NCBI RefSeq assembly: GCF_027595985.1
Contig: NC_073304.1
Span: 46,789,137-46,853,136, forward strand
Direction: 5' to 3'
DNA from: Sorex araneus
Taxonomy: Eukaryota; Chordata; Mammalia; Eulipotyphla; Soricidae
DNA: 64,000 nt
Each line of letters begins with the position of its first letter. Position 1 is the first letter of the stretch. Positions 45,599 to 56,050 of the stretch are shown here, piece after piece. Made by a program: the position numbers and the translations under genes. The notes below the pieces were generated by a model. The model saw nothing but the letters and a program-made list of their open reading frames with translations. It was not told the DNA's origin and searched no databases.

Positions 45599-45768
45599 TG
45601 GGGGACCGGAGAAATAATACAGTCAGCAGGGTGTTTGCCTTACAAATGGTTGACCTAGGTTTGATCCCTAGCAATGCATATGGTCTCCTTAGCCCCTCTA
45701 GGAGTGATTCCTGAGCACAAAGGTAGGGTGATCCCCCACTCCACACAAAAAAATGCAAAATAAAATAG
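45599..45768 (+). mobile_element. SINE-A, diverged
   Basis: gggggaccggagaaataata, gtttgatccctagcaatgca, and taggagtgattcctgagcac. Confidence 0.75.
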
Positions 45769-45770
45769 AA

Positions 45771-45937
45771 TGAGCCAGAGAGATAACTCAAAGGACTGGA
45801 GGACATGCTTTCCATATGGAAACACGGGTTTGATCCCTAGCATTGGATAATACCCTAAGCATCACCAATCCTAGGGTCAGGAGTAGTGCCCAGGCACTGA
45901 CAGGTGTAGCCCAAGAGAAAAACCAAAAAATTTAAAA
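45771..45937 (+). mobile_element. SINE-A, diverged
   Basis: agccagagagataactcaaa, gtttgatccctagcattgga, and cactgacaggtgtagcccaa. Head-to-tail with the preceding copy. Confidence 0.7.
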
Positions 45938-46079
45938 GTCCCATCTTTCCATTGTTCTCTAAAATCAGTTCCTCTCAACTTCTGTTTTCCAGTGTTGTAG
46001 CTTCATTGTTTTACAACTTGCCCAAGTATAACATTTTGAAGTATTTATGCTCTTCCTTTGCCAGATGTAGGTTTTTAAT

Positions 46080-46264
46080 TTTTATATTTATTTATTTATT
46101 TGCTTTTTGGGTCACACCTGGCTATGCACAGGGGTTACTCCTGGCTCTGCACTCAGGAATTATTCCTGGAAGTATTAGGGGACCATATAGGATGCTGGAA
46201 ATCGGACCGGGGTCTGCTGCATGTAAGGCAAATGCCCTACCCGCTGTACTATTGCTCCAGCCCC
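46080..46264 (-). mobile_element. SINE-A, full length
   Basis: Near-consensus minus-strand copy with an (aaat)-rich tail. Target-site duplication agatgtaggttttaat (46265-46280) against the same with one extra T (46063-46079). Confidence 0.9.
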
Positions 46265-46443
46265 AGATGTAGGTTTTAATCCCGGTTCTCCTAAATACTG
46301 GTGGTATGGCTTAGAACACATTAAATAGCCAACCTGAACAGCAGTCATCTCATTAAAATAATAAGAATAATAGTAAGGGTTGTTATGGGAAATAGTTAAA
46401 ATGCCCTGTATAGCACTTTGAAGATAAAAAGTGTTCCAACACT

Positions 46444-46594
46444 AAGGAACCAAAGTGATTATACAGTGGGCAGGGCACTTGCCTTGCCCCAGCATCCCAT
46501 ATGATCCCCCAAGTCCTTTTAGGGCTGATCCCTGAATACAGAGCCAGGAGTTATCCCTGACCACTGCCAGGTGTGGCCGAAAAACAAACAAAAG
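46444..46594 (+). mobile_element. SINE-A with internal deletion
   Basis: ggaaccaaagtgattataca, gccttgccccagcatcccat (the B-box region is deleted), and ccactgccaggtgtggccga. Confidence 0.78.
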
Positions 46595-46611
46595 TTTGTT
46601 GTAACACTTTT

Positions 46612-46792
46612 TTTTTCTTTTTTCTTTTTGGGTCACACCCAGTGATGCACAGGGGTTAGTTACTCCTGGATCATGCACTCAGGAATTACTCTTGGTGGTG
46701 CTCGGGGAACCGTATGGGACACTGGGAATCGAACCCAGGTCGGCCGTGTGCAAGGCAAACGCCCTACCAGCTGTGCTATCATTCCAGTCCGC
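46612..46792 (-). mobile_element. SINE-A, young, full length
   Basis: Near-consensus minus-strand copy. Perfect 15-bp target-site duplication tgttgtaacactttt (46597-46611 and 46793-46807). Carries a small gttagttact duplication. Confidence 0.93.
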
Positions 46793-46843
46793 TGTTGTAA
46801 CACTTTTGTTAGCAATTCTTCTGAATTCCTCACAACAGCATTC

Positions 46844-46844
<1 letters not shown>

Positions 46845-46886
<42 letters not shown>
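46845..46886. repeat. (GAT)n microsatellite
   Basis: Fourteen perfect GAT units, immediately followed by a reverse SINE-A. Confidence 0.97.
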
Positions 46887-47049
46887 ATTTGGTTTTTTGG
46901 GCCCCAACTAGTGATGTTCAGGGCTTACTCCTGGCTCTATTGTCAGGGATCACACCTGGTGGTACTCAGGACATCATATGAGGTGCCAAGGATCAAATCA
47001 GGACCAGCCATGTATAGGGCAAACTCCCTACCCACTATCTCTTTGGCCA
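46887..47049 (-). mobile_element. SINE-A
   Basis: Reverse text tggttttttgggccccaact, cagggcttactcctggctct, aaggatcaaatcaggaccag, and cactatctctttggcc. Confidence 0.75.
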
Positions 47050-47249
47050 AACAGCCCTCTTACCTATTACTTATCTTATCAATCATAGGTTTATTTCCCT
47101 CATATCTAAAATATGAATAGATTCCAAATCAATTTTCTGTATTCTAGCCTCTATCGCTTTCAATTCATCATTGTAGATTTTTGCCCAATTAATCGTTTTT
47201 GAGCATTGTTTTCTATGATGTTACTCCTAAGCTCCAACTTTTTTCAGTG

Positions 47250-47315
47250 TGGTGGGGTGGGGAGGTGCACATCTGGATGTGCTCAGGGCTTATACTCCTG
47301 GCTCTGCACACACTT
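47250..47315 (-). mobile_element. SINE-A 3' fragment
   Basis: gtgcacatctggatgtgctc then agggcttatactcctggctc only; flanks unassigned. Confidence 0.5.
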
Positions 47316-47520
47316 AGTGTTGAACTGTGATAACTCTGTGTATTCTAGATACAAGTAACTTAAAAGAGATATTATTTGAAACTATTTCTCCTCTGCTTAA
47401 CAGTTTGATGCTGTCTTTTGACATATGATTAATTTTGATAGTCATATCAAAATTTTGTATGTACATATCAAAATACTGTATATCATATCAGTATTTTGTC
47501 ACTTTCGCTTTCCTGTCTTA

Positions 47521-47671
47521 TTGTTTTTGTTTGGGGACTACATCTGGCTGTGTTCAGGGCTTACTCCTGGCTATGTGTTCCAGGGTCATTTCTGGGTGTG
47601 CTCAGGAGACAAATGTGATGCAAGGGACCAAACACAAGTAGTCTTACCAATAGTACTATCACTCTGGTCCC
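47521..47671 (-). mobile_element. SINE-A, diverged
   Basis: Reverse text ggggactacatctggctgtg, cagggcttactcctggctat, and tagtactatcactctggtcc. Confidence 0.7.
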
Positions 47672-47674
47672 TGC

Positions 47675-47960
47675 TTTGCTGTTTCAACTAAGAAGACACT
47701 ATTGCCTAATCCAAGGTCACAGACATTTTCCCAGGAGAATTTTATAAGTTTCAGATTTTACGTTTAGGCTTGTGATCCACTTCAAATTAATTTTCCATGT
47801 GTGACAAAAGATGAGGTGTTAAGTTCATTCTTTTTGCATGTGGATTTTAAGTCATCTGCATAAGATAAACATTCCTTTATAGCTTGCAACCATGTGCTTC
47901 TGTCTTCATATCTGTTTCAGTATCATGCACCATGCTAAGCACTCAAATAGTTACCTTTTT
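47675..47960 (-). mobile_element. Ancient LINE-1 remnant
   Basis: Decayed minus-strand L1 ORF2: cctaatccaaggtcacagac, gcttgtgatccacttcaaat, and taagttcattctttttgcat match the region just downstream of the RT domain. Confidence 0.65.
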
Positions 47961-48453
47961 CATGTGAGTATGTGTAAATATTTCATTTTTTTGTCAAAGG
48001 CCAGGCATTTCACAAGACTACATGATGTTTAAATTTATAAGTCAAAGGAATTTTGAAAATATGCCACCTGCTATGATTTCTTGCAAAAACTTTCCATAAT
48101 CTAGAGCAGCAAATACAAGTGGTATGTATCTTTTTCTTTGAAGCAGAGATTTCATTGTTATCTTAGGGACCTGTAAAACAGCCTCTGCCTTAAAAATCTT
48201 GCTTCTCGTTTGCCTGTCCTTTTATTGCTTTTCACAATCAAAGCCCACTTCTATCTATAAAGTCACCGTTGCAACCTCCCTTCTCATTTCTAGTTCATTT
48301 CCCAGGCTCCTTGATTTCTACCTATTTTGTAAGTTTACAGTATGTTCCCAAATAAGCAGAGAATCCTGCTCACCTGGTATTTGGCAGGAATAATTCATTG
48401 CACTTCATCTTGTTAGACTCACATTATTTTTAAATCTTTCTCTCCCAACCAAC
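47961..48453. other. No feature recognised
   Basis: Unique-looking sequence. Confidence 0.4.

Positions 48454-48532
<79 letters not shown>
48454..48532. repeat. (CT)n(CA)n compound microsatellite
   Basis: About 27 CT units followed by about 12 CA units. Confidence 0.95.
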
Positions 48533-49214
48533 AAACATATAACCTTTTTATTATTATATTTGCTTACTTCCTATCTTTTTCTATCAAACCCTGAGTTATT
48601 TTGTATTAACCTTTAAGAAACATAAAACACTATTTAAGTAGGCTCAGAGAAAACACTGAAATCAACCTGGGGCTTACCAAGCCAGCAGGCTGCATTTGAC
48701 GGCAGATCTGTGAGGTATCATTTGGTCTAAATCGAAGCCCAGTTCTTGGTACCTTATTTGGATATTGCTGCTTTCAGTGCTTGAGCTGTTCTTCCAAACA
48801 GTGGAGCTCTCTGCTACTTTTCAGTATGATGTAAGTACCACAAGGATTGCATTGTCTTAGAGGTTTTCTGGGGGAATTCTATATAAGATTTCACATTTGA
48901 ATATGCTGAAAAACATTAAGCAGGATGTTAACATTAAGAAATGCACTTGAAGGTCTCATTTGAACAACTAGAAAAAGAATTTTAGTTTCAGAGATTTGAG
49001 TGTTACCTGTTTAATTTTCAAAACCAGTGAAAGCTTCGAATACTCAAATAAAGGTCTGTCAGCAGTCATTCTACTCTGATCTGTTCCTCTAATGTTACCT
49101 AAGGAAAGGTCTCTGCCTTCCTGTGCTTTTTACTGTCCAAAAAACAAACTGCCAGTCTTCTAAAGCTGGTCAGATTCCTTCAAAAGCTGAGCATCAAGTT
49201 ATAGCAATGTTAAG
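48533..49214. other. No gene seen
   Basis: Repeat-poor segment; no ORF or RNA gene recognised. Confidence 0.45.
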
Positions 49215-49226
49215 AAATGGGGCTAT

Positions 49227-49394
49227 CGGGCTGGAGCGATGGTACAGTGGGTAGGGCATTTTCCTTGCATGTGGTCGACCCGGGTTTGATTCCCAGCATC
49301 CCATATGGTCCCCTGACCACCTCCAGGAGTAATTCCTGAATGCAAAGCCAGGAGTAACCTCTGTGCATCACTGGGTGTGACCCAAAAAGAAAAA
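49227..49394 (+). mobile_element. SINE-A, full length
   Basis: Head gggctggagcgatggtacag through actgggtgtgacccaaaaag. Target-site duplication aaatggggctat (49215-49226 and 49395-49406). Confidence 0.93.
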
Positions 49395-49406
49395 AAATGG
49401 GGCTAT

Positions 49407-49837
49407 TCTTTACAGCAGTAAAAATTCTTTGTCATCTTTAAATGTAGGGAAACTTAACATAAAATGGGCTATGATTGTAGGCACTATGGTGAGAAATTGT
49501 TCAGAAAATAATTCACTGGAAATTGGGCAAAGAGAAAGAATGAAACTGAGTATTGAAAGGGTACCTGAGACATGACAGTTGGCATACTTGTCTGAATGGA
49601 AGGAAATATTCAGAGAGCGCATGGTATTTCTGGTTCTATAAAAGCATATTTGAGAAGCTGTGGTTATTTGGAGCTTAGTGGGGCACTTTCGTAGGTCCTT
49701 AAATGTGCAATTCTTAGCTTTGTTCCTTGTGTCATTCATGTTATAGTTTATTTTGGGGTGCTTAGTGGAGCACTTTTGTAGATCTTTCAGTGTGCAATTC
49801 TTAGCTTCATTCCTTGCTTCATGTTATAGTTTATTTT
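49407..49837. other. Low-copy DNA with a local duplication
   Basis: About 49680-49755 (cttagtggggcacttt...gtgcaattcttagctt...) is repeated at 49760-49830 with divergence, a tandem duplication of about 80 bp. The 109-codon minus-strand ORF here lacks recognisable protein features. Confidence 0.45.
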
Positions 49838-49915
49838 GGGGTATCAGGACTTAAACCCAGGGCCTCAGTCTACAAAGCACCCGCTCTTCCACTGAGCAAC
49901 ATTCTCTGCCTGGCT
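49838..49915 (-). mobile_element. tRNA-like SINE fragment unlike SINE-A/B
   Basis: ggacttaaacccagggcctc followed by gctcttccactgagcaac and attctctgcctggc reads, in reverse, like the tRNA-Ala-type SINE head known from other mammals. Short and possibly coincidental. Confidence 0.35.
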
Positions 49916-50400
49916 TCATTTCAGATCTTGCTTCTTCCACTTCTGCCTTCTGTTTCTGGTTTAGTACTATTCACAACGAAAGCGATCTCAAAAATCATAC
50001 AATTTTCCTGACATTTGTATTGACATGGTACAAATTAGTTCTCATTTTTTTTCAGTGCCAAACTATGTAAATTTGTGAACAACACAAAGAATTCAAAGTC
50101 CCTGCTCTAAAAGAACTCACATTTTAGTTGAGGGTATTAAGGCAAGCATGCGTGTGCATACACACCCCTGAAAATTTGCCAGGAGTCCAGTAGCTATTCT
50201 ATCAGTTGTATGTATCATTGTAAATGTAATGACACACAAGAGAAACTGAGGTGTTGGATACTATTCAAAGCTAGGAAAGTCCTGAATACAAAGCTTTGGA
50301 ACTCATAGAAAAGAAAGAAGAAACACAATCCCTATGATGTTAATAAAGACAACTTAACATTTTGGCTTATTTCCTTCCACTTTTTTTCTCTGGATATTTA
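49916..50400. other. No feature recognised
   Basis: Unique-looking sequence. Confidence 0.4.
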
Positions 50401-50414
50401 AAACCAGTAAGTTT

Positions 50415-50599
50415 TGGGGCCGGAGCGATAGCACAGCGGGTAGGGCGTTCACCTTGCATGCGGCCGACCCGGGTTTGATCCCGGCATCCCATATGGTCCC
50501 CCAAGCACTGCCAGGAGTAATTCCTGAGTGCAAAGCCAGGAGTGACCCCTGAGCATCGCTGGGTGTGACCCCTAAAAAAAGCAAAAAAAAAAAAAAACA
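50415..50599 (+). mobile_element. SINE-A, young, full length
   Basis: Near-consensus: ggggccggagcgatagcaca, B box ggtttgatccc, agcatcgctgggtgtgaccc, and a 15-nt A run. Target-site duplication aaaccagtaagttt (50401-50414), repeated with one extra C near 50600-50614. Confidence 0.95.
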
Positions 50600-50671
50600 A
50601 AACCCAGTAAGTTTGTGGCTTCACAATTCTATCTACAATGTTTTATTTACATTGTTGGTGGTGGGGGCAGC

Positions 50672-50793
50672 AAGGCAGGTTTGGGTCACACTCACTGGTG
50701 CTTAGGATTTTCTCTGAGCTGTAATCCTGGATGAAACTGGGGTTGTTTGCATGCAAGGCCAGCGCCTTACCCCTTATACTATCTCTCCAGCAG
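50672..50793 (-). mobile_element. SINE-A, diverged
   Basis: Reverse text gggtcacactcactggtgct, gtttgcatgcaaggccagcg, and tactatctctccagcag. Confidence 0.7.
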
Positions 50794-51639
50794 TATTTTA
50801 ATGTTAGTAAGCAATGTCCTGTTTTACTTAATATGGTTTTTTTTGGATTATTTTTAACAGCACTGCACTCACACATGCAGTCCTGTTTGACTTTGCTTCA
50901 ATAACTAGAACTTCCAGGAGCAGAAATAGTGAGGGGGTGGAAAGACTAGAGACAGAAGCATCAATTTCTCCATGATGACTAGCTGAAAAGACTGTCTTGG
51001 TGGTTTTCCCTATTTCTTTAGTGCCAAACCTCTGGCTTCTGGCTAAATTTCTCTGCTTTCCTTTCATTCCTTCAGGGGACCCACCCCTTTCTTGAGGCCT
51101 CTAACCCTGTTTCCCAATTGTATTGTGGAACAAAGGCTTTATTTGCCCTGTGGGATTCTCTTCCAAGCAATTGCGGCAGTTCAAGCAGTTTGAGTTTTTA
51201 AATGGGTCTTTTATGGGTCTTGGGCTCCTATACGTTTTGAGCCGCACATTTATTTAGGAGCCCTTAGTAGCTTGATATTTGCGAAAGGAGCCTCATCCAC
51301 GGAATTGCAGAGTGGGCGCTGAAGTAAAAGGGGAAGAAGGAGATGGGGAGTGTTCTCCATCACTAGGTCGCTAGCTGCGGGTACCGTTCTTCAGCATTTC
51401 CTCGTTACCTGCGGGCATCATTCCAGAGCTATTAAAATTCCTTCAAGGTGTGGTTAGGGTGCGGTGGAGGTTGTAGATCCATGCAAATGCATCAGCATCC
51501 AGTTAGTTCTACGTTGCACCACCGAAAACCCGACACATACGTCTGAAGAGCTGGAGAGGCCGGAGAAAAAGTTTGAATCAAACTCATCGCGCGGATTTTT
51601 TATTTTCTCTCCGATGTAAAGAAGAGCATCGTAGGGCGC
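50794..51639. other. Repeat-free flank of the FERMT2 CpG island
   Basis: No repeat recognised after 50793; composition rises in G+C towards the island. No exon recognised. Absence of SINEs so close to the promoter is consistent with constrained upstream sequence. Confidence 0.45.
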
Positions 51640-51958
51640 ACTGGCCTCTCGCCGGAGTTCCCGAATGGGTTAAGAGCGACGGGCAAACTCCTGGGAGTCC
51701 GGTAGGAGTTGCCGATTGCGCCGGACATTGCTGGCAAAGCAAGTTTTGTGGTTCGCCTCCCTCGGCGTGTTCTCATTCTTGGGTGGGATGTTCGTGAAGG
51801 CTGGGCACAGAGGGCTTCCCTCCTCCGCCCCCCCCCCCCGCAGTGTTCCAGTCCCCAATTCCGCTCTCCAGCTTCCGGAGTGCGGCACCTCTCACCGCCC
51901 CGGGAATTTTGGACTCGCTCCCGGATTAGGGAAGGGGCGGAGGGCGTGGGGTGAGGGG

Positions 51959-52007
51959 ACACACGCGCGCGCGCGCACACACACGCACACATACACGCAC
52001 ACACACG
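51959..52007. repeat. 49-nt alternating purine-pyrimidine tract
   Basis: Strict R-Y alternation made of CA, CG and one TA step, including seven consecutive CpG/GpC steps at 51964-51977. This composition can adopt Z-DNA under supercoiling. Confidence 0.85.
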
Positions 52008-52271
52008 ACTTTGTTCCCTGCAAACGACCTTGCCCCGGGAATTTCCTGTGGCCCGTTTCTCATGGACAGCCTCCCCACCCCTCCTCCTCCGGGGCTGGAA
52101 GCCCAGGCGCCCACTGCCGGGGACCCGCGCGGGAGACCAGCGCCCGGCCGCTCCCCCGACAGCGCCCCGGCGGGGAGGCCGCCAGCCCGCGCTCCCCTCG
52201 CTCCCCCTCCTCAGGTCCCGCCGCCGAGAGCCCGGATGTTGGATGCAATCCCGACGCCGGGTCCTTCATTT

Positions 52272-52281
52272 CCATAAAAGG
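52272..52281 (+). promoter_or_regulatory. Consensus CArG box (SRF site)
   Basis: ccataaaagg fits CC(A/T)6GG exactly. It lies about 370-540 bp upstream of exon 1 as drawn. SRF sites are typical of actin-cytoskeleton and focal-adhesion genes, so a role in FERMT2 control is plausible but inferred. Confidence 0.55.
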
Positions 52282-52639
52282 GCAGCGGTTCGGCGGGACC
52301 GAGATTGCCGCCGCCGCGGGCGTCCCCCGCCGGGCCCGCAAGGCTCCCACCCTCCACGCGCGCGCGCTGCCCGCTCCCCGCCCCCCCCCCGTCCCCGCCA
52401 GGCCCGGGACCCGCGCGCCGCCCCCCCTCCCCGCCCCCGGCCCGGAGCGCGGCCCCGACTGGGACTGGGCGAGCGGGGGGAAGGGTAGGGGAGGGGACGG
52501 GCCAGGCCGACCCGCTGCGGGCCGCTCGGAGGGGCGGAGGAGGAGGGAGCGGGAGCAGGCGCGCCCTGGCGGAGCCGCACTCGGACTCTGGGGGCGGGGA
52601 GAGAGGGGTGGAGCGCCGGGAGAAAGGCGAGGGGCCGTG

Positions 52640-52809
52640 ACGACCGGACTCCATTAGCCGCTCGGGCCGGGAGGCAGCTGGTCGTGGGCTGAGGAGGGAG
52701 ACGACGACGCGGACGCCCCCCGCCCCGCCGCCGCAGCCGCCGCCGCCGCCGTCGCCGCCCCGCGCCTGTTGCCCAGCCAGCTCCGGGGCGGGAGTACGAG
52801 GAGCGCGCG
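52640..52809 (+). other. FERMT2: FERMT2 exon 1, probable 5' UTR (start uncertain)
   Basis: The 3' boundary is supported by a consensus donor at 52810 (gagcgcgcg followed by gtgagg). Kindlin-2 genes carry a non-coding first exon, and the distance to exon 2 (345 bp) fits a short first intron. The 5' end given is a guess within the CpG island. The stretch is GC-rich with CCG/GCC repeats (52725-52758), which would give a structured leader. Confidence 0.5.
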
Positions 52810-53154
52810 GTGAGGGGCCCGGGGTCCGTGAGGGGGGTGGGGGTTCCGGGGGGCCGGGATGGGGGGAGGAATGCGCCACCCCACCCCACCCCACCCCCGC
52901 CGGCGGCGGCTCCCCGGCCGGCAGGTGAAGCCCGCGGCGGTCCGCTAGGCGGGCGCCGCGCGCGGGGCGAAGCGGAGGGGCCCGGCGCGCCGGCCGGGAA
53001 GGGGCGCGGGGGCCCGGATCCCGCGCGCACCCCCGCCGGGCTGCCCCCCGCGTCCCACCCCGCGCGCGGCCGCGCCGCCTCGCCGAGTGCGGTGGGATCT
53101 GCCGGCCTCTGGGGGAGTGACGCTTGACGAGGGCCATTTCCTCCGTGCTCGCAG
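52810..53154 (+). other. FERMT2: FERMT2 intron 1
   Basis: GC-rich 345-bp interval from donor gtgagg (52810) to acceptor ctccgtgctcgcag (ends 53154). Contains an accccacccc run near 52877-52898. Confidence 0.55.
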
Positions 53155-53163
53155 GAAGGAGCC

Positions 53164-53320
53164 ATGGCTCTGGACGGGATAAGGATGCCAGATGGCTGCT
53201 ACGCGGACGGGACGTGGGAACTGAGCGTCCATGTGACGGACCTGAACCGCGATGTCACCTTAAGGGTGACCGGGGAGGTGCACATCGGAGGGGTGATGTT
53301 GAAGTTGGTGGAAAAACTCG
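53164..53320 (+). CDS. FERMT2: FERMT2 (kindlin-2) first coding exon
   Basis: The 52 codons plus one base encode MALDGIRMPDGCYADGTWEL and onward to VMLKLVEKL, which I recognise as the N-terminus of kindlin-2. FERMT1 and FERMT3 begin differently. Kindlin-2 is a cytoplasmic FERM-domain adaptor that binds the membrane-distal NPxY motif of integrin beta tails and co-activates integrins with talin at focal adhesions. This exon supplies the first half of the F0 (ubiquitin-like) domain. The exon starts at 53155 after the acceptor ag. The ATG sits in a strong context (ggagccatgg), and the donor gtgagta begins at 53321, so the intron is phase 1. The remaining exons lie beyond the window. Confidence 0.96.
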
Positions 53321-55878
53321 GTGAGTAGCATCGCCCGCCAGACTGAGGGACTGGAGGGAGTGGAGGGAAGGAGGGGAGTGGGGGGGTGGGGGTGGGGGGG
53401 AGGGGTAGAATTTTTTGGAAGTCCTGGTTGGCATCCGCAAATTCTCTCCGACTTTACATAGACGTGGTCAGTGTTTATGCAAATAAGCCCGTTCCGCTTA
53501 GCATCTTGCTTTCTCTTATTCACTTTGGAATTTTCAGAATGTCCCGTAATGATTTCCAAGCTCCGAAATCTAACCTTAATTGAGCAATTATCCGGGAAAT
53601 CCTCACATATGTTTTTTCTTACCTTTAGCGGCATTTAAAAAACCGGGAAAAGCTGCGCAATTAACAATTGTTAAGCGAGGCGGTTACAGAGCTTGTGATT
53701 TCAACAATTACTTATTAGTGTAATGTTTGATATAGAGGATGATAGGAAATCTATTTAAGCTTCTGGAAGATGTGCGTCTTCTGGCGCCAATTGGGGGGTT
53801 CTATAACTGTTACTAGTACGTGATGGAGGGTATTAAAATGTTCCAGTCATTCTCCGTTTCGAGGGGTGGGGCAGTGTTTGACTATCTTTAGTGCATGCTT
53901 TAGGTAAGCTATTTCAGTCATTCCTGTTTGTATTAGTAACAAAGCAATGAACAAAATTTGTGTTAAAAAGCTCGTTTAAAATTTATCGTTAAACTGATAT
54001 TAGGTGAACAGTATTTGGGTACCAGAACACAGTGCATTGATTTAAAACGAACTCAGTTTTAAGTAAATGGGGCATCAAACAATATGAAGGGCGAGAGAAA
54101 TTTGCAGCGCACGTTTTGTGATGAATGAACCCGTAGTTATCTACAAGGATCAATAAAGTGTTTCAGTCCGTGATTTTATTCAGAGGACCGTTTACTAGAG
54201 CTTCAGTATGTCGTGCCTTTTTTTTTTTTTAAAGTGTTCTTCAGTTTGGGGGTGGGGGCGAGTAGAGAGGCAGCTGTTTATTAGAAAATAGATTTGTTAC
54301 GGGGGAATTGTTGTAGTCCTACTGTATCAACTTACTGAAATAGTGACCTATGCAATTTGCAGAGAGTAAGTGGTAAGTTTACTTTGTATCCCTGTGGGGA
54401 GTTTAATTATTGAAAGGCCCGAAGAAGCTCCTTACAAGGTAGCCTCCTCCTCAAGACTGTGTTTGATTCTCTGAGACAGTCCAGGGGAGTACAACTTTGA
54501 AAATAAAGTTTGACTTTATTAAGGATCAATTTTAAAAAAAATCTGACTTGATTACATCGGTCACTTTGGAAAATATTGCTGTCTTTTTTGTCCAGCATTA
54601 GTGTGTGATTAGTTCAGAAACTGTTGTCAAATATAACTTCATATTTTATTTTCAAAGGAAGATCATATGGTTAAGGAATTTCTTTATAAGGTCATAAATG
54701 AACCATATTGATTCAATAGTCTCAATAGGAGGTCTTTTTGCTGTTAGGAGCTGTTGAAGGAGACAATTTGTAGTTCTGAAAAGCTTTATCTAATGAATAA
54801 ATAATGACATCTATATTTATATCACATTGGTTAGAACTGTTTATTACAGAATCATAGGCATAAGTTGAAATACAGAAAATAAACTACTTGTAGACACAAT
54901 CAATACTAATTTTAAGTCCCCATATCCTTAATCTTTCAGTGTTGGTAATTTTTAAATGTTTAATGCAATGAGAAGCTGTCTAGTGTGGCACCATGATTTG
55001 ATCCTTTAATATTTTGAATTATACAGAGAAAGTACTTTTTCAGCATAATAATGACTTATTTGCTAAAGGAAGAGTCAAAACAATTTTTTGCTTTATTTTA
55101 TGATGGACACTTTAAATGGCCAAATATTTCATTATTTGGAAAGTAATTGAAGGAGAAATTCAGCGAGGCAGTATTTACAACTTACAAACTATGCTAGCCA
55201 AATCAGAACTTTTATCATTCTTCAGGGTTGCTTCAGATTGGGATGAAGCCCTGAGTTGTGTCTCTGGAGGTATCAAAGGGCCAACTAGATGGTTGCTTGT
55301 CAGCAGCAACTCAAGTAGGTGGAGGTAGCTTTTAGAGTCTCCATAGTTAAGAGATGGTTAAAGTGGTTATGAGGGAAAGGATACGATGACACAGGCCCTC
55401 ATGTCTCGAGATTACAGAGCCCCCTTTTGGGAAAAGTTAGTTACAATTATTTCAGAACAGAAGGTGCTGTATTTACCTGGATCTTCAAAGTTCAGTGCCT
55501 CTCTAGTAAAACCCATATTCTCATAGAATGTCAAACATTTTTTTAAGGCTGTGTTTCCCTAAAATCAGTTTTAGCAGTTATTTCCACGGGATTGATAGTT
55601 TTCTTTGATGATTCCGGCTCTCAAACATTGTATAAAAACTTGTGTGTGCCCATGTGAAATTTTTCTGGGAAGAGGTTTGTGATCTTTAATTTTCTCAGAG
55701 GTCTTTGATCAAAAAGGTGTTAGGATGGAATTCTTTGGCTCAACTCTGGAGGCTGATGGGACAGTATTCATCCGAGACTTAGAAATTTTAAACATTAACT
55801 TAAAACAATTAATCTTTCTTAGTATGTGTTAAGTTTTCTTAGTATATGTTAACAACATATTTGTATTTTAGAATTTTA
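53321..55878. other. Repeat-free 5' part of intron 2
   Basis: About 2.5 kb without any recognisable transposon, unusual in this window. Contains a consensus octamer atgcaaat at 53477-53484. May hold intronic regulatory sequence; nothing coding is seen. Confidence 0.5.
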
Positions 55879-56050
55879 TAGAACCAGAGCAATAGTACAG
55901 ATGAGTAGGGCGCTGGCCTTGCATGCCGCAGATCCGGGTCCCATTTCCAGCATCCCATATGTTCCCCAAAGCACCGCTGGGGTGATCCCTGGAAATAGAG
56001 CCAAGAGCAAGTCATGAGCACCCCTAAGTGTGGCCCCCTTCCCTAAAAAG
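55879..56050 (+). mobile_element. SINE-A, diverged
   Basis: aaccagagcaatagtacaga, cttgcatgccgcagatccgg, and cccctaagtgtggccccctt. Confidence 0.75.

Larger units (their letters stand above)
51640..53330. promoter_or_regulatory. FERMT2: CpG island and promoter region of FERMT2
   Basis: Very high G+C with dense CpG, in contrast to the AT-rich surroundings; free of SINEs. It covers the region upstream of exon 1, exon 1, intron 1 and exon 2. Long overlapping GC-rich ORFs on both strands (for example 51716-52657 and 52211-53137) are composition artefacts. Transcription start not determined. Confidence 0.85.

Noticed and set aside
47415..47500. atatcaaaat-type direct repeats
   Set aside because: Short AT-rich local duplication with no wider structure.
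51826..51841. Splice-acceptor-like polypyrimidine plus cag upstream of FERMT2
   Set aside because: A C-homopolymer followed by cag by chance; no upstream donor or exon supports it.
51716..53165. Several 100-313 codon ORFs on both strands around the FERMT2 promoter
   Set aside because: Stop codons are rare in CpG-island DNA; the ORFs overlap each other in many frames and show only Pro/Arg/Gly/Ala-rich composition.
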